Positions 34,481-44,195 of a stretch of 64,000 nt of DNA are shown one piece after another (positions within the stretch are counted from its first letter, which is position 1; every line of letters begins with the position of its first letter). The notes under the pieces are model-generated. The model was given only the letters and a program-made list of their open reading frames with translations. It was not told where the DNA came from and made no database searches. Source of the DNA: Nitrospinota bacterium (GTDB lineage: Bacteria > Nitrospinota_A > UBA7883 > JACRLM01); contig JACQXA010000004.1 in the NCBI GenBank assembly GCA_016208975.1, positions 428,501 through 492,500 of the forward strand. Direction: 5' to 3'. A program made the position numbers and the translations under genes.

Positions 34481-35574
34481 CCCGGGGCGCCCATAAGACT
34501 TTCGCCGAATTTTTCGCCGGGGTGGGGCTCGTGCGGCTGGGCCTTTCGCGGGCGGGCTGGGAATGCGTTTTCGCCAACGACATAGACAAAACCAAGGCGG
34601 CCATCTATAAAAACAATTTCGAGGGCAACCATTTCGTCCTGGGCGATGTGCGCCATTTAAAACCTTCCCAAATACCCCCATGCGCCTTGGCCACGGCATC
34701 TTTCCCCTGCACCGACATATCCCTGGCCGGAGCCCGGCGCGGCATTCGCGGAAAACAGTCTGGCGCTTTTTTCGGGTTCGCCTCCAGGCTTGCAGGCATG
34801 AGAAGCGCAAAACCGAAACTCCTGCTTTTAGAGAACGTCCCGGGCCTGCTCACCGTCAACGGCGGCAAAGACATCCACGAAACTCTCAAGACCCTGAACG
34901 AACTCGGCTATGGGGTTGACATGTTCGTGATGGACGCCCGGTGGTTCACGCCGCAAAGCAGGCCCCGGTTATTTGTGGTGGGGGTTCATGGAGCCGGGAG
35001 AAAAGGGGACGTGGCGGGGTTGACGGGGCGTGATGAAAAACTACGCCCCAAAACGCTTGTACGGGTGGCCTCCTCGCTAGAGGACATCAAATGGGCGTTA
35101 AATCCCATCCCCGCGCCGCCCCGGAATGTGTCCATTAAACTGCGGGACATTATCGAAGATGTTCCCGATGAAAACTTTTGGCCCGGCGAAGAGGTGGAAA
35201 ACCTGTTAAGGCAGATGAGCGAGAAAAACATTTCAACCGTAAAGCAGTCGCTCAATAGCAAGTCGTGGGTACACGCCACGGTATTCCGCCGGGTGCGGAA
35301 AAACCAGGTGGCGGCGGAACCCCGGTTCGACGGCGTGGCGGGGTGTTTACGCACACCCCGGGGCGGCAGTAGCAGGCAGATCCTTTTACGGCTGGGGTAC
35401 GGGCGGGTGGAAGCCCGTTACCTGACAGCCCGGGAATATGGCAGGCTTCAGGGCGCTCCGGACGATTTTGTTATTCCGCCCAGGCAGAACGCCGGGCTTT
35501 TCGCATTTGGCGACGCCGTATGCGTTCCCGTCATCCAATGGATAGGCGAAAACGTTTTAAACCATCTGGCTTAA
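34477..35574 (+). CDS. dcm: DNA (cytosine-5-)-methyltransferase
   Basis: 365 residues, C5-MTase: motif I FAEFFAGVGLVRLGL, catalytic motif IV ASFPCTDISLAG with the active-site cysteine, motif VI LLLENVPGLL, motif VIII PQSRPRLFVVG, and C-terminal motifs IX/X with LTAREYGRLQGAPDDF and FGDAVCVPVIQWIG. The target-recognition region (about 190-290) does not reveal the site. Paired with vsr, but no restriction gene lies beside it. Confidence 0.93.
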   Translation: MTRGAHKTFAEFFAGVGLVRLGLSRAGWECVFANDIDKTKAAIYKNNFEGNHFVLGDVRHLKPSQIPPCALATASFPCTDISLAGARRGIRGKQSGAFFGFASRLAGMRSAKPKLLLLENVPGLLTVNGGKDIHETLKTLNELGYGVDMFVMDARWFTPQSRPRLFVVGVHGAGRKGDVAGLTGRDEKLRPKTLVRVASSLEDIKWALNPIPAPPRNVSIKLRDIIEDVPDENFWPGEEVENLLRQMSEKNISTVKQSLNSKSWVHATVFRRVRKNQVAAEPRFDGVAGCLRTPRGGSSRQILLRLGYGRVEARYLTAREYGRLQGAPDDFVIPPRQNAGLFAFGDAVCVPVIQWIGENVLNHLA

Positions 35575-35587
35575 AAGGAACCAGCTC

Positions 35588-36190
35588 ATGAACGACAGGA
35601 TAGACGCCCTATACAAAAAGATCCGGGAGCTGGAGAAGGAACTGGAAGAGGCCATAACCCGCGCCGGGGAAGAGCTTAGCTACCACCTGGAGGAGCGGCG
35701 GATACGCTTCGAAAGGAGCGCGCTGGAGCTTCACCGCAGGCTTAAAAAACCGCTATTAAAATTCATTGGCGAGGCCAGCGTATCCCATGCGCTCACAGCT
35801 CCGGTGGTTTATTCGCTCATTTTCCCGATGGTACTGCTGGACATCTTCGTGACCGTTTATCAATGGATATGCTTCCCGGTGTACGGTATCAAGAAAGTGC
35901 CCCGGAGCGATTTTATCGCCGTAGACCGCCATCACCTGGCGTATCTGAACATCCTCGAAAAGGTGAACTGCGTATATTGCGGTTATGGCAACGGCCTTTT
36001 GTCATACGCCAGGGAAGTGGCCGCCAGGACGGAAAATTACTGGTGCCCCATCAAACACGCCACGCGGATAAAATCCCCCCATTCGCAATACCACAAGTTC
36101 GCCCGGTACGGCGACGCGGAAGGATACCGGGAGCTTATCGGCAAACCCGCGCCCAAAGCCGGGGAGAATGGCGAAAACAACGGGGCGTGA
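35588..36190 (+). CDS. Conserved membrane protein with a cysteine cluster
   Basis: 200 residues. N-terminal coiled coil (about 1-50), two closely spaced hydrophobic segments (about 66-100), then a conserved patch VNCVYCGYGNGLLSYAREVAARTENYWCPIKHA, in which C-x-x-C and a later C-x-x-x-H could bind a metal. I recognise it as a widespread conserved hypothetical but know no function. It starts 13 bp after dcm on the same strand, so it may be co-transcribed; its composition fits the host. Confidence 0.6.
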   Translation: MNDRIDALYKKIRELEKELEEAITRAGEELSYHLEERRIRFERSALELHRRLKKPLLKFIGEASVSHALTAPVVYSLIFPMVLLDIFVTVYQWICFPVYGIKKVPRSDFIAVDRHHLAYLNILEKVNCVYCGYGNGLLSYAREVAARTENYWCPIKHATRIKSPHSQYHKFARYGDAEGYRELIGKPAPKAGENGENNGA

Positions 36191-36280
36191 CATTTTTCAT
36201 CCCCGTTCCATTCACAAGGATGTTGTGTTAAATTACGGCATCCTGTATTCATTGAATTTACCAAAGGCGCGGTTAGGCTC

Positions 36281-37696
36281 ATGGAAGAGGAAATTAAGCC
36301 ACTAATCCTCGCGGTGGATGACGAGGAGGACAACCTTGCCCTTTTAAAGGGCAGGCTCACCCGCAGGGGATACGAGGTGCATTGCGTATCGTCCGGGGAT
36401 CTGGCTTTAAAAACGCTTGAAGACATCTCGCCGGACCTGATATTGCTGGACGTGATGATGCCCGGCATGGACGGTTATGAGACTTGCAAACAGATAAAAA
36501 GCCGCTCCACCAGCGAATTTCTGCCCATAATCCTGCTCACAGCCAAGGATGACAAGGAATCCAAGATAAAGGGGCTGGAGATCGGGGCCGACGATTATGT
36601 AACCAAACCTTTTGACATGGACGAGCTTGTAGCCCGCATCCGGGCCATGCTCCGCATCCGCGCCCTCCAGCAAGCCCTTGCCGACACCAAAAAAGAGGTG
36701 CGAAGGCTGGAGGGCGAGCTTAAGGGCCGTTACGCTTTCGACAACATTATAGGCGTGTCCGAGGCCATGCGGGAGGTGTTCGAGAAGATGCGCGGCGCCG
36801 CCGCCATCACAAGCCCCGTCATAATCACGGGGGAGTCGGGCACCGGCAAGGAGCTGGTGGCCAGGGGTATCCATTACGCCAGCCCGCTGGCGGCGAGGCC
36901 GTTCGTGCCGGTAAACTGCGCCTCTTTGCCGTCGGATCTTATAGAGTCGGAGCTGTTCGGGCATAAGAAGGGGTCGTTCACCGGGGCGGTGTCGTCCTCC
37001 ATCGGCCTTTTCAAGAGCGCCGATGGTGGCACCATTTTCCTGGACGAGATAGGCGAGCTTCCCAAAGAGGCCCAGGCCAAGCTGTTACGCGTCCTGCAGG
37101 AAGGGGCCGTGCGGCCGGTTGGCGGGACAGAAGAGGTGAAAATAAACGTCCGCGTCATCGCCGCCACCAACGTGGACCTGGAAGAGGCGGTGGAGGAAGG
37201 AAGGTTCCGGGAAGACCTTTATTACCGTATCACCGTTTTGCCAATAGAGCTTCCCCCGTTGAAAAACCGGCGGGCGGACCTGCCCATACTGGCCTCCCAT
37301 TTCATAAAGAAGTTCAACGAGAAGTTCAACAGGAACATAAAGGGGCTGAGCGATTCGGGAATGGAAGCTCTGATAAATTACGACTGGCCAGGCAACGTCC
37401 GGGAGTTTCAGAACGTCATAGAACGCTGTTACATATATCCCGACGTGGAATGGATAGAGGCCAAGCACCTTAGCCTGCGCGGAGGGTTGCGAAAGAAGGA
37501 GCCCGCCGCCGCGGAAACGCCAGCCAAGCCAGATGAAACTGGCGATAAAATGCCCACCCTGGAGGAGGCTGAAAAGGCTTTGATCGAGCGGGCTCTCCAG
37601 GTGGCCGACAGCAACAAGGCCAAGGCCGCCAAATTGCTGGGCATACACCGTTCCAGGCTTTATAAAAAGCTGGAATATTATGGTTTGGCGTTGTAA
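36281..37696 (+). CDS. NtrC-family sigma-54-dependent response regulator
   Basis: 471 residues. Receiver domain 1-125 with phospho-acceptor D57 (LILLDVMMPGMDG) and K-P pair; AAA+ domain with Walker A GESGTGKE, the sigma-54-contacting GSFTGA loop and Walker B GTIFLDEIGEL; C-terminal Fis-type HTH (NKAKAAKLLGIHRSRLYKKL). It should activate sigma-54 promoters once phosphorylated. The next three genes on the strand end with a histidine kinase, a likely partner. Confidence 0.93.
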   Translation: MEEEIKPLILAVDDEEDNLALLKGRLTRRGYEVHCVSSGDLALKTLEDISPDLILLDVMMPGMDGYETCKQIKSRSTSEFLPIILLTAKDDKESKIKGLEIGADDYVTKPFDMDELVARIRAMLRIRALQQALADTKKEVRRLEGELKGRYAFDNIIGVSEAMREVFEKMRGAAAITSPVIITGESGTGKELVARGIHYASPLAARPFVPVNCASLPSDLIESELFGHKKGSFTGAVSSSIGLFKSADGGTIFLDEIGELPKEAQAKLLRVLQEGAVRPVGGTEEVKINVRVIAATNVDLEEAVEEGRFREDLYYRITVLPIELPPLKNRRADLPILASHFIKKFNEKFNRNIKGLSDSGMEALINYDWPGNVREFQNVIERCYIYPDVEWIEAKHLSLRGGLRKKEPAAAETPAKPDETGDKMPTLEEAEKALIERALQVADSNKAKAAKLLGIHRSRLYKKLEYYGLAL

Positions 37697-37738
37697 ATTG
37701 CCGTAATGGGCTTATTACCCGTTTTCTGGAAAGTTCCA

Positions 37739-38884
37739 ATGATCACAGAAAAACCGGCTGTAAAGATCCGCAACAGGGGCTTTTGCTTCCCCGTTGGCTG
37801 GATTACTACGGGTTTAAAGGTGGCGCTGACAGGCGCGTTCTTCTCGATTTTCAGCGTCACGCCAGCCTCCGCCGTTACATGGGACAGGGTGACCCTCCAC
37901 GGTTACCTCGACCTTGAATACACCCAGGCCACCAAACCCGAGGGGGAGGACGACCCTTCATCCCCCGGCGCCGACAACGGCTCGTTCGACCAGCATCATT
38001 TCAACCTGCTGACGGACATCCATGTGGCTCCAGACCTTTGGGTGAAAGCCCATGTGGAGTTTGATCATGGGGCGGACAGTGAGCTGGGGCAAGGAGGAAT
38101 AATCCTGGAGTACGGCTTTGGCGAATATGTCATGCGCGAATGGCTCAAATTCCGCGGCGGCAAGGCGCTTACCCCTTACGGCATATATAACGAGATCCAC
38201 GACGCCACCCCAGCCTTCATAAGCGTTTCCGTGCCCGAAATGATCTACAAATCTGAAAGGCGTGGCGGATTCGCCATGATGCCCAAATGGATTACGGGCT
38301 TGTACGCGCTGGGCGAGACTCCCGTTGGGAAAAGGCAAAACAATTTCGACTATGTGTTCTATGTGGGCAACGGCGAGTCTGTCGGGGTGAATGAAGCCCA
38401 ACACGACGCCAACCCCAACAAAGCCGTGGGCGGAAGACTTCAATACTCCATGGACGACGACAAGTTCATGGGCGGGGTTTCATACTATTACGGAGACAAG
38501 GCCGTTTCCGAAGACAACCTTTCGCAAAACCACTGGGGCTACATTGTCTCCCTAAATTACAACGCGTATCCGTTGAACCTGATGGGCGAGTATGGCCAGT
38601 CCAAGCTTGGCTCCAGAACGTTATACGCATGGTACGGACAGGCCAGTTACGCGCTGGGGAGGTTCACCCCTTACGCCAGGTATCAGTCCATAGACCCAAG
38701 CGACAACGAGGCGGACGATTTCTGGAACGCGCTGACCTTGGGGCTGAACATAAAGGCCAACAACAACCTGTTCTTCAAGTTCGAATGGAACGATAACAGG
38801 CGCGGCGAGAACAATAACGACATACTGACGCCGGGGAACGAGGATTTCAGCGAGTTCCGCTCGGCGATAACCATATTTTTCTAA
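37739..38884 (+). CDS. Outer-membrane beta-barrel porin-like protein
   Basis: 381 residues from ATG 37739. Signal peptide ending TPASA, then alternating aromatic beta-strands typical of a 14-18-strand barrel (VTLHGYLDLEYTQ, DLWVKAHVEFDHG, LGLNIKANNNLFFKFEWNDN) and a terminal phenylalanine (SAITIFF), the BamA recognition end. An earlier ATG at 37706 lacks a ribosome site. Substrate unknown. Next to a PstS-like protein and a two-component pair, it may admit the ligand they sense. Confidence 0.75.
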   Translation: MITEKPAVKIRNRGFCFPVGWITTGLKVALTGAFFSIFSVTPASAVTWDRVTLHGYLDLEYTQATKPEGEDDPSSPGADNGSFDQHHFNLLTDIHVAPDLWVKAHVEFDHGADSELGQGGIILEYGFGEYVMREWLKFRGGKALTPYGIYNEIHDATPAFISVSVPEMIYKSERRGGFAMMPKWITGLYALGETPVGKRQNNFDYVFYVGNGESVGVNEAQHDANPNKAVGGRLQYSMDDDKFMGGVSYYYGDKAVSEDNLSQNHWGYIVSLNYNAYPLNLMGEYGQSKLGSRTLYAWYGQASYALGRFTPYARYQSIDPSDNEADDFWNALTLGLNIKANNNLFFKFEWNDNRRGENNNDILTPGNEDFSEFRSAITIFF

Positions 38885-38889
38885 GACGG

Positions 38890-39378
38890 ATGAAATTCAA
38901 CTTTCGGTCTTGGGCTTTGGTGACGGCGCTTTGCGGCGCCATACTCGCCACCGGCTTGCCTTGGGCGGGCGTGGCGGAGAACGCCCAGGCCGCATCCAAG
39001 CGGGAGATACTGGTTATAGTCAACCGGGCCAGCGGCTTAAGTTCCATGTCCCGGTCGGAGCTGTCCAGCATTTTTCTGGGTAAAAGAAGGGTGTGGGCCA
39101 ACGGTGATTCAATTAAACCCTGCGACCTGCAGGAGCCGGGGATGGACGAGGAGCGCACGGCCATGGCCAGCTTCAGCCAGACATACCTTGGGAAAGACAT
39201 CGCATCCCTCAAGCATTACTGGATAAGGATGATATTCTCCGGCGCCGGGGAGCCTCCGCAAGTCTTCAAACGGGCCGAGGACGTCATCCGGTACGTTTCA
39301 GGGAACGCCGAGGCCATCGGCTACGTTTACGAAGACCAGGTGACCCCGGACGTGAAGGTCGCGCCGGTAAGCGATTAA
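38890..39378 (+). CDS. Small PstS-like periplasmic substrate-binding protein
   Basis: 162 residues. Signal peptide (about 1-34) and a short periplasmic binding-protein-like domain: ILVIVNRASGLSSMSRSELSSIFLGKRRVW, then HYWIRMIFSGAGEPPQVF and AIGYVYEDQV. This compact family is related to phosphate-binding PstS but has only one lobe. No ABC permease is adjacent. Five bases after the porin gene and 15 bp before a kinase, so it may deliver a ligand to the sensor. Confidence 0.75.
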   Translation: MKFNFRSWALVTALCGAILATGLPWAGVAENAQAASKREILVIVNRASGLSSMSRSELSSIFLGKRRVWANGDSIKPCDLQEPGMDEERTAMASFSQTYLGKDIASLKHYWIRMIFSGAGEPPQVFKRAEDVIRYVSGNAEAIGYVYEDQVTPDVKVAPVSD

Positions 39379-39393
39379 GGGCTTTCCGGTGAA

Positions 39394-41079
39394 GTGTCCA
39401 CAGGCCCGGAAGGCGCCCGGCGGGCGATTGAACGATACGAGGATGTCAGGAGCGCCGCTCAATCTGTGAAAAACACCACCATAAAAGCCAGGCTTTGGAC
39501 GGGGGCGGCCATGTTCCTGGCTTTTTACATATTGATGTGGATCCTGTCATATTACACATCGCTTAATATCAGCTCCAACCTGGATCCATCCAAGGTGGAC
39601 GTGATGCGGCAGGCCGACCAACTGCACCACTCCCTGACCGACGTGGAACAGAAGCTTAACGAAGCCGCCCAGAGCAAGGAACCGGACCTGGTGGCAGACG
39701 CGTCCAGGCGCGCTGAGGATTTCAAAAAAGCCGTGGCGAAACTCCGCGCCGTGGACGAAACCAACCGGGCGGACTATGACCTGGTGGAAAAAGAGTTCGA
39801 CCGCTATTTCATCAGCGCCAGAGAGGCTTCCATCGCCATCATCCGGGAGGGGGAGCTTACCGGCGAGGTGCTGGCCCTGGCCAGGGAGATGAACGAAAGC
39901 CTGCCTCCATTGCGGCGGGATGTGGACAAGATCACCGACCGGAGCTACAACACATTTTCCGCGCTGTTAGACAAATCAGTGCGGAGCGCCTCTCTGCTGG
40001 TCACCCAGAATTTCGTGGTACTCATTTCGGTGGTGATGCTTTGGGCCATAATCTTCCCCATGATAATCCGCTCAATTATTTTGCCCATCGAAAAGCTGGT
40101 GTACGCCACCAACGAGCTGGCCCAGGGTAACCTGGAAACCCAGGCTGAGGTGAGCAGGATGGACGAGATCGGGGTGCTGGCGGTGTCGTTCAACCGGATG
40201 GCCAGGGCGTTGAAAGACAAGAACGCCGCGCTGGAAAAAACCACCAGCGAGCTTAAGACATCCCTGGAAATCCGCAAGGAAATGCAAAAAAGGATAGTGG
40301 AGGCCAACCGGGACCTTACCGCCGCCAACGCCCGGCTAATGGAGGCCGACAGGCTAAAGTCCGACTTCCTGGCCTCCATGTCCCATGAGTTGCGCACGCC
40401 GCTCAACGCCATCATCAACTTTACCGACCAGATAATAGAGGACTGGGACTATCTGGAGAAAGATAAAAAATGGGCTGGCGAAGCCAAAGAAATGCTCACC
40501 AGGGTTTATAAAAGCTCCAGACACCTGCTCTCGCTGATAAACGACCTTCTGGATCTGGCCAAGATAGAGTCCGGCCACATGGGGTTGGACCTGGCGCAGA
40601 CAGACCTGAGGGAAATCGTGGCCGAAAGCATAGCTTCCGTGTCGTCGCTGGCGAAGGCAAAAGGTCTGGAGTTGAAGTCCACAGCCCCTGCCCAGCTGGC
40701 GCAATTCACCCTGGATGAGCGCCGTGTGCTTCAGATACTCATCAACCTGCTTTCCAACGCCATAAAGTTCACCGAAACAGGCTCCGTGACAGTAAAAATC
40801 GAAACCCCCCAGGATTATCCTGAAGGAGCGTTGATAAAAGTGGTGGATACGGGGGTAGGTATCCCGGAAAGTTATTTATCGGTGATCTTTGACCGGTTCC
40901 GGCAGGTTGATGGGGGCGATTCCAGGAAACACGCGGGTACCGGACTGGGTCTGAACCTGGTTAAAGAACTGGCGGAATTGCATGGCGGATCGGTAAAAGT
41001 GGAAAGCGAAGTGGGGAAAGGCTCAACCTTCATTGTCCACCTCCCATTTGTCGCCAGCGAAACGAAAAACGAGTCGTAA
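39394..41079 (+). CDS. Membrane sensor histidine kinase (HAMP-HisKA-HATPase)
   Basis: 561 residues. Membrane helices at about 31-50 and 202-228 flank a helical periplasmic sensor domain; a HAMP domain (NELAQGNLETQAEVSRMDEIGVLA) and coiled coil lead to HisKA with SMSHELRTPLN and HATPase with LINLLSNAIKFTE, VVDTGVGIPE and GTGLGLNLVKELAELHGG. Starts at GTG 39394. Likely phosphorylates the NtrC-type regulator at 36281. Confidence 0.9.
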   Translation: MSTGPEGARRAIERYEDVRSAAQSVKNTTIKARLWTGAAMFLAFYILMWILSYYTSLNISSNLDPSKVDVMRQADQLHHSLTDVEQKLNEAAQSKEPDLVADASRRAEDFKKAVAKLRAVDETNRADYDLVEKEFDRYFISAREASIAIIREGELTGEVLALAREMNESLPPLRRDVDKITDRSYNTFSALLDKSVRSASLLVTQNFVVLISVVMLWAIIFPMIIRSIILPIEKLVYATNELAQGNLETQAEVSRMDEIGVLAVSFNRMARALKDKNAALEKTTSELKTSLEIRKEMQKRIVEANRDLTAANARLMEADRLKSDFLASMSHELRTPLNAIINFTDQIIEDWDYLEKDKKWAGEAKEMLTRVYKSSRHLLSLINDLLDLAKIESGHMGLDLAQTDLREIVAESIASVSSLAKAKGLELKSTAPAQLAQFTLDERRVLQILINLLSNAIKFTETGSVTVKIETPQDYPEGALIKVVDTGVGIPESYLSVIFDRFRQVDGGDSRKHAGTGLGLNLVKELAELHGGSVKVESEVGKGSTFIVHLPFVASETKNES

Positions 41080-41613
41080 ACAGGCTCAAAGACCGGCCCT
41101 TGCGCAGGTGATGTAGCGTTACCTCCAAAACGGCCTTCAACCTTCCAAGAACCGTAGCTTCCAAAGCCAGGCCAGCCTGTGGATAACTTATGGAAAACTT
41201 CTTCCTATAATTGCCAACTCTCTCTTTTTTAATAATTTACATATCAGCGCCACACCCCCCACAATGGGTTTACCCCTTTATCTATCAATATGATACGCGA
41301 GCCACAGTTGAAAACACCAAGTATTTTCCAACTGTGTCCATCCTAATACAAATTTTTTCCACATTAGCAAGGGCGAAATTGGAAAAAACCGTTTGCCATA
41401 AAGTGGCCCATCCTGCTTCTATTGCAAGATTTTCCCTGTTTTCAACGATAAAAAATGTGTTTTTAAAACCGTTAATTTTGCAGAGTCAGATAGCATGGTT
41501 CCTTGTTGGGGGATATGATGTGGCTATTGGTTATCAGCGCCCATTTATCCCTGCGACGCAAGAAGACGCAAGAAATAAAAGCCACAATTTGTTAGTTTTT
41601 TAACGCTTAAACC
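41080..41613 (+). other. 534-bp non-coding AT-rich region with a DnaA box and inverted repeat
   Basis: No convincing gene. A 130-codon frame from 41211 starts with TTG, lacks a ribosome site and looks random. Contents: a perfect DnaA-box sequence TGTGGATAA at 41178-41186, a one-mismatch box TTTTCCACA near 41356, and an inverted repeat (CACAGTTGAAAA and TTTTCCAACTGTG) near 41300-41340. No dnaA or dnaN neighbour. Confidence 0.5.
41178..41186 (-). promoter_or_regulatory. Perfect DnaA-box sequence
   Basis: TGTGGATAA on plus, i.e. TTATCCACA on minus, the strict consensus. A single exact box is expected by chance at low frequency in 64 kb, so its meaning is uncertain despite the AT-rich setting. 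Confidence 0.35.
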
Positions 41614-42825
41614 ATGAACTCGCCAAAATCCGGCTCCCCTGACCGCCGCTTACCGGGAACCGTGGTAGTTTTGGGCCTTGTAAGTTTCTTCAACGACATC
41701 GCCAGCGACATGATAATCCCCCTGTTGCCGGTGTTTCTCACCACGGTTCTGGGGGCAGGCCCAGCGGCGCTTGGGCTGATGGAGGGTTTGGCCGAATCCG
41801 CCTCTAGCCTTTTAAAACTCTGGTCTGGAAAACTGGTGGACAAGGGCGCCAGCCAAAAACGGTTGGCGCTAGCGGGCTACATTGTGTCCAACGCGGCCAG
41901 GCCTTTTCTAGCCATGGCGGGAAGCTGGCCGATGGCGTTGACCTTGCGGTTCGCCGACAGGGTGGGCAAAGGGTTAAGGACCACCCCAAGGGATTCGTTG
42001 CTATCCCGGTCGGTGGACAAAAATAACCGCGGCAGGGCTTTCGGGTTCCACCGTTCCATGGATCACGCCGGAGCCATGGTGGGCCCTTTGGTTGCGGCAG
42101 GTCTTCTGGCATTTGGGCTGGGCATGCGGGATGTGTTTCTTCTGTCGGTGATTCCCGGGGTGGCGGCTGTGTTGTTGTTGGCCTTGGGCGCCAGGGAGCC
42201 AGAACCCGCCGCCCGGCCCGTGGAGCCCGTGTCCGAGCCTATAATTCCATGGAGGGAACTGGACAGGAAAGCCCGGGCCATGATTATCGCTGGAGGCGGG
42301 TTGGCGCTGGCCACCGCGCCCGACGCTTTTTTCGCGTTATGGTTGTCGCAGGCGGGTGTCCAGCTGGAGCTTATCCCGGCGTTATGGGCGGCGGGCCATC
42401 TGGTGAAGGCCGTGGTGGCCATGCCCGCAGGCAGGCTTTCGGACAACCACGGGCGGTTCCGGGTGGCGATTTCCGCCTGGATCCTCCGGGGCGCTGTGGT
42501 AGCGGTGATTCCGTGGTTCGAAGGTGTTGGCCCGGCCGCCGGGCTTTTTATGCTCTACTGCGCGGCGGCGGCGGGCTCCGAGGGGGCCGAGCGGGCGTTG
42601 ATAGGCGACAGCGCAAGGCCCGGCGTTTCCGGAGCGGCCTTCGGAATGTATCACATGACGGTGGGGATTATGGCTTTGCCTGGCGCTTTGTTGTTTGGGG
42701 CTGTTTGGCAGGTATCCGGCCCGAAAGAGGCGTTCGGGCTATCGTGCGCGCTTACGATATTGTCGGCGGGCGCGGCGCTTATGGCCGTGAATAACAAGCG
42801 GGGACGGGGCCGTGGCCATGCCTGA
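41614..42825 (+). CDS. MFS transporter
   Basis: 403 residues, about 12 membrane helices. VSFFNDIASDMIIPLLPVFL at TM1, LVDKGASQKRL as the loop 2-3 motif, and RFADRVGKGLRTTPRDSLLS typical of one MFS branch whose members are mostly uncharacterised. It stands alone after the AT-rich gap. Confidence 0.8.
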   Translation: MNSPKSGSPDRRLPGTVVVLGLVSFFNDIASDMIIPLLPVFLTTVLGAGPAALGLMEGLAESASSLLKLWSGKLVDKGASQKRLALAGYIVSNAARPFLAMAGSWPMALTLRFADRVGKGLRTTPRDSLLSRSVDKNNRGRAFGFHRSMDHAGAMVGPLVAAGLLAFGLGMRDVFLLSVIPGVAAVLLLALGAREPEPAARPVEPVSEPIIPWRELDRKARAMIIAGGGLALATAPDAFFALWLSQAGVQLELIPALWAAGHLVKAVVAMPAGRLSDNHGRFRVAISAWILRGAVVAVIPWFEGVGPAAGLFMLYCAAAAGSEGAERALIGDSARPGVSGAAFGMYHMTVGIMALPGALLFGAVWQVSGPKEAFGLSCALTILSAGAALMAVNNKRGRGRGHA

Positions 42826-42872
42826 GGGAGTGCACATACCCACGGGGGGCCCGTCCGCCGCAAAATGAAAAC

Positions 42873-44165
42873 CTATCGTTTCTCCACAGGCGTGTAGTCC
42901 CGCCGGGCCGGGCCCACATACAGCTGGCGCGGCCTGCCTATCTTCATGGTTTTCTCGTTCATCATCTCGTTCCACTGGCTTATCCAGCCTATCGTCCTGC
43001 CGATGACGAACATCACAGTGAACATGCTGGTGGGTATGCGAATGGCCCTCAGGATGATTCCCGAATAAAAATCCACATTCGGATAAAGCTTCTTCTCGAT
43101 AAAATACTCGTCTTTTAACGCTATTTCCTCCAGCCGCATGGCTATCTCGAAAAGAGGCTCGTCCACCTTCATTTCCTTGAGCACTTCCATGCAGGCTTTA
43201 CGGATTATCTTCGCCCTGGGGTCGTAATTTTTGTAAACGCGGTGGCCGAAGCCCATCAGCCTGAAGGGGTCGTTCTTGTCCTTGGCCCGTTCCACGGCCT
43301 TTTCCACGTGTTTGGGGTCGCCAATATGCTCCAGCATTTTTATCACCGCCTCGTTGGCCCCGCCGTGGGCAGGCCCCCATAGCGCGCCCACCCCGGCGGA
43401 TATGCAAGCGAAGGGATTTGCCTGGGACGACCCGGCCAGCCTCACCGTGGAGGTGGAGGCGTTCTGCTCATGGTCGGCGTGCAGGAGGAACAAAAGGTCC
43501 AGCGCCTTGGCCGCAACCGGGTTTACGTGGTAATCCTCGGTTGGGAACGAGAACATCATGTGAAGGAAATTTTCCGAGTATTTAAGCTTGTTCCTCGGGT
43601 ACGCGAATGGCTCCCCCCGGGAGAACCGGTAAGCGCCAGCGGCTATTGTGGGCATCTTGGCTATCAGCCTGTGGGCGGAAATCTCCCGGTGGCGCGGGTT
43701 CCAGATGTCCAGCGAGTCGTGATAGAAAGAGGACAAAGCCCCCACCACGCCCACCGTGATGGCCATGGGGTGCGCGTCCCGCCTGAAGCCGTTATAGAAG
43801 TTGTGGAGCCCCTCGTGCACCATGGTGTGGTGGGAGATGATACCCCTGAACCCGGCAAGCTCATGTTGCGTGGGCAGATGGCCGTACCAGAGAAGGTAGC
43901 AAACTTCCATGAAGTCGCTCTTCTCCGCCAACTGTTCAATGGGGTAACCCCTGTACAGGAGGACCCCCTCGTCGCCATCTATGAAAGTTATGGCGCTTTC
44001 GCAGGCGGCGGTGGCGGTGAACCCGGGGTCGTAAGTGAACATTCCAAGCCCCTGGTACAGCCCCCCAATGTCTATGACCGGTTGGCCGTGGACGCCCCGC
44101 TTTATGGGAAGCTCCACGGATTTGCCTGTGGAGTTGTCGGTAATGGTGACTGTGTCTTTAGACAT
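42873..44165 (-). CDS. gltA: Citrate synthase (type II)
   Basis: 430 residues. Landmarks: [25 protein letters not shown] near the N-terminus, [10 protein letters not shown] (catalytic H), [22 protein letters not shown], and [15 protein letters not shown] with the second catalytic H, plus a D in the VDFYSG region. It joins oxaloacetate and acetyl-CoA at the entry of the TCA cycle. Preceded on the same strand by a CDGSH protein, 30 bp upstream. Confidence 0.97.
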   Translation of the reverse strand: MSKDTVTITDNSTGKSVELPIKRGVHGQPVIDIGGLYQGLGMFTYDPGFTATAACESAITFIDGDEGVLLYRGYPIEQLAEKSDFMEVCYLLWYGHLPTQHELAGFRGIISHHTMVHEGLHNFYNGFRRDAHPMAITVGVVGALSSFYHDSLDIWNPRHREISAHRLIAKMPTIAAGAYRFSRGEPFAYPRNKLKYSENFLHMMFSFPTEDYHVNPVAAKALDLLFLLHADHEQNASTSTVRLAGSSQANPFACISAGVGALWGPAHGGANEAVIKMLEHIGDPKHVEKAVERAKDKNDPFRLMGFGHRVYKNYDPRAKIIRKACMEVLKEMKVDEPLFEIAMRLEEIALKDEYFIEKKLYPNVDFYSGIILRAIRIPTSMFTVMFVIGRTIGWISQWNEMMNEKTMKIGRPRQLYVGPARRDYTPVEKR

Positions 44166-44195
44166 ATTGGCCAGCCTCTTCCCGCAATATTTAGT

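Noticed and set aside
41211..41603. 130-codon plus-strand frame in the AT-rich gap
   Set aside because: TTG start, no ribosome site, no domain pattern and composition like the surrounding non-coding DNA.
41080..41613. Replication origin (oriC)
   Set aside because: One exact DnaA box and no dnaA, dnaN or other origin-linked genes; kept only as a weak observation.
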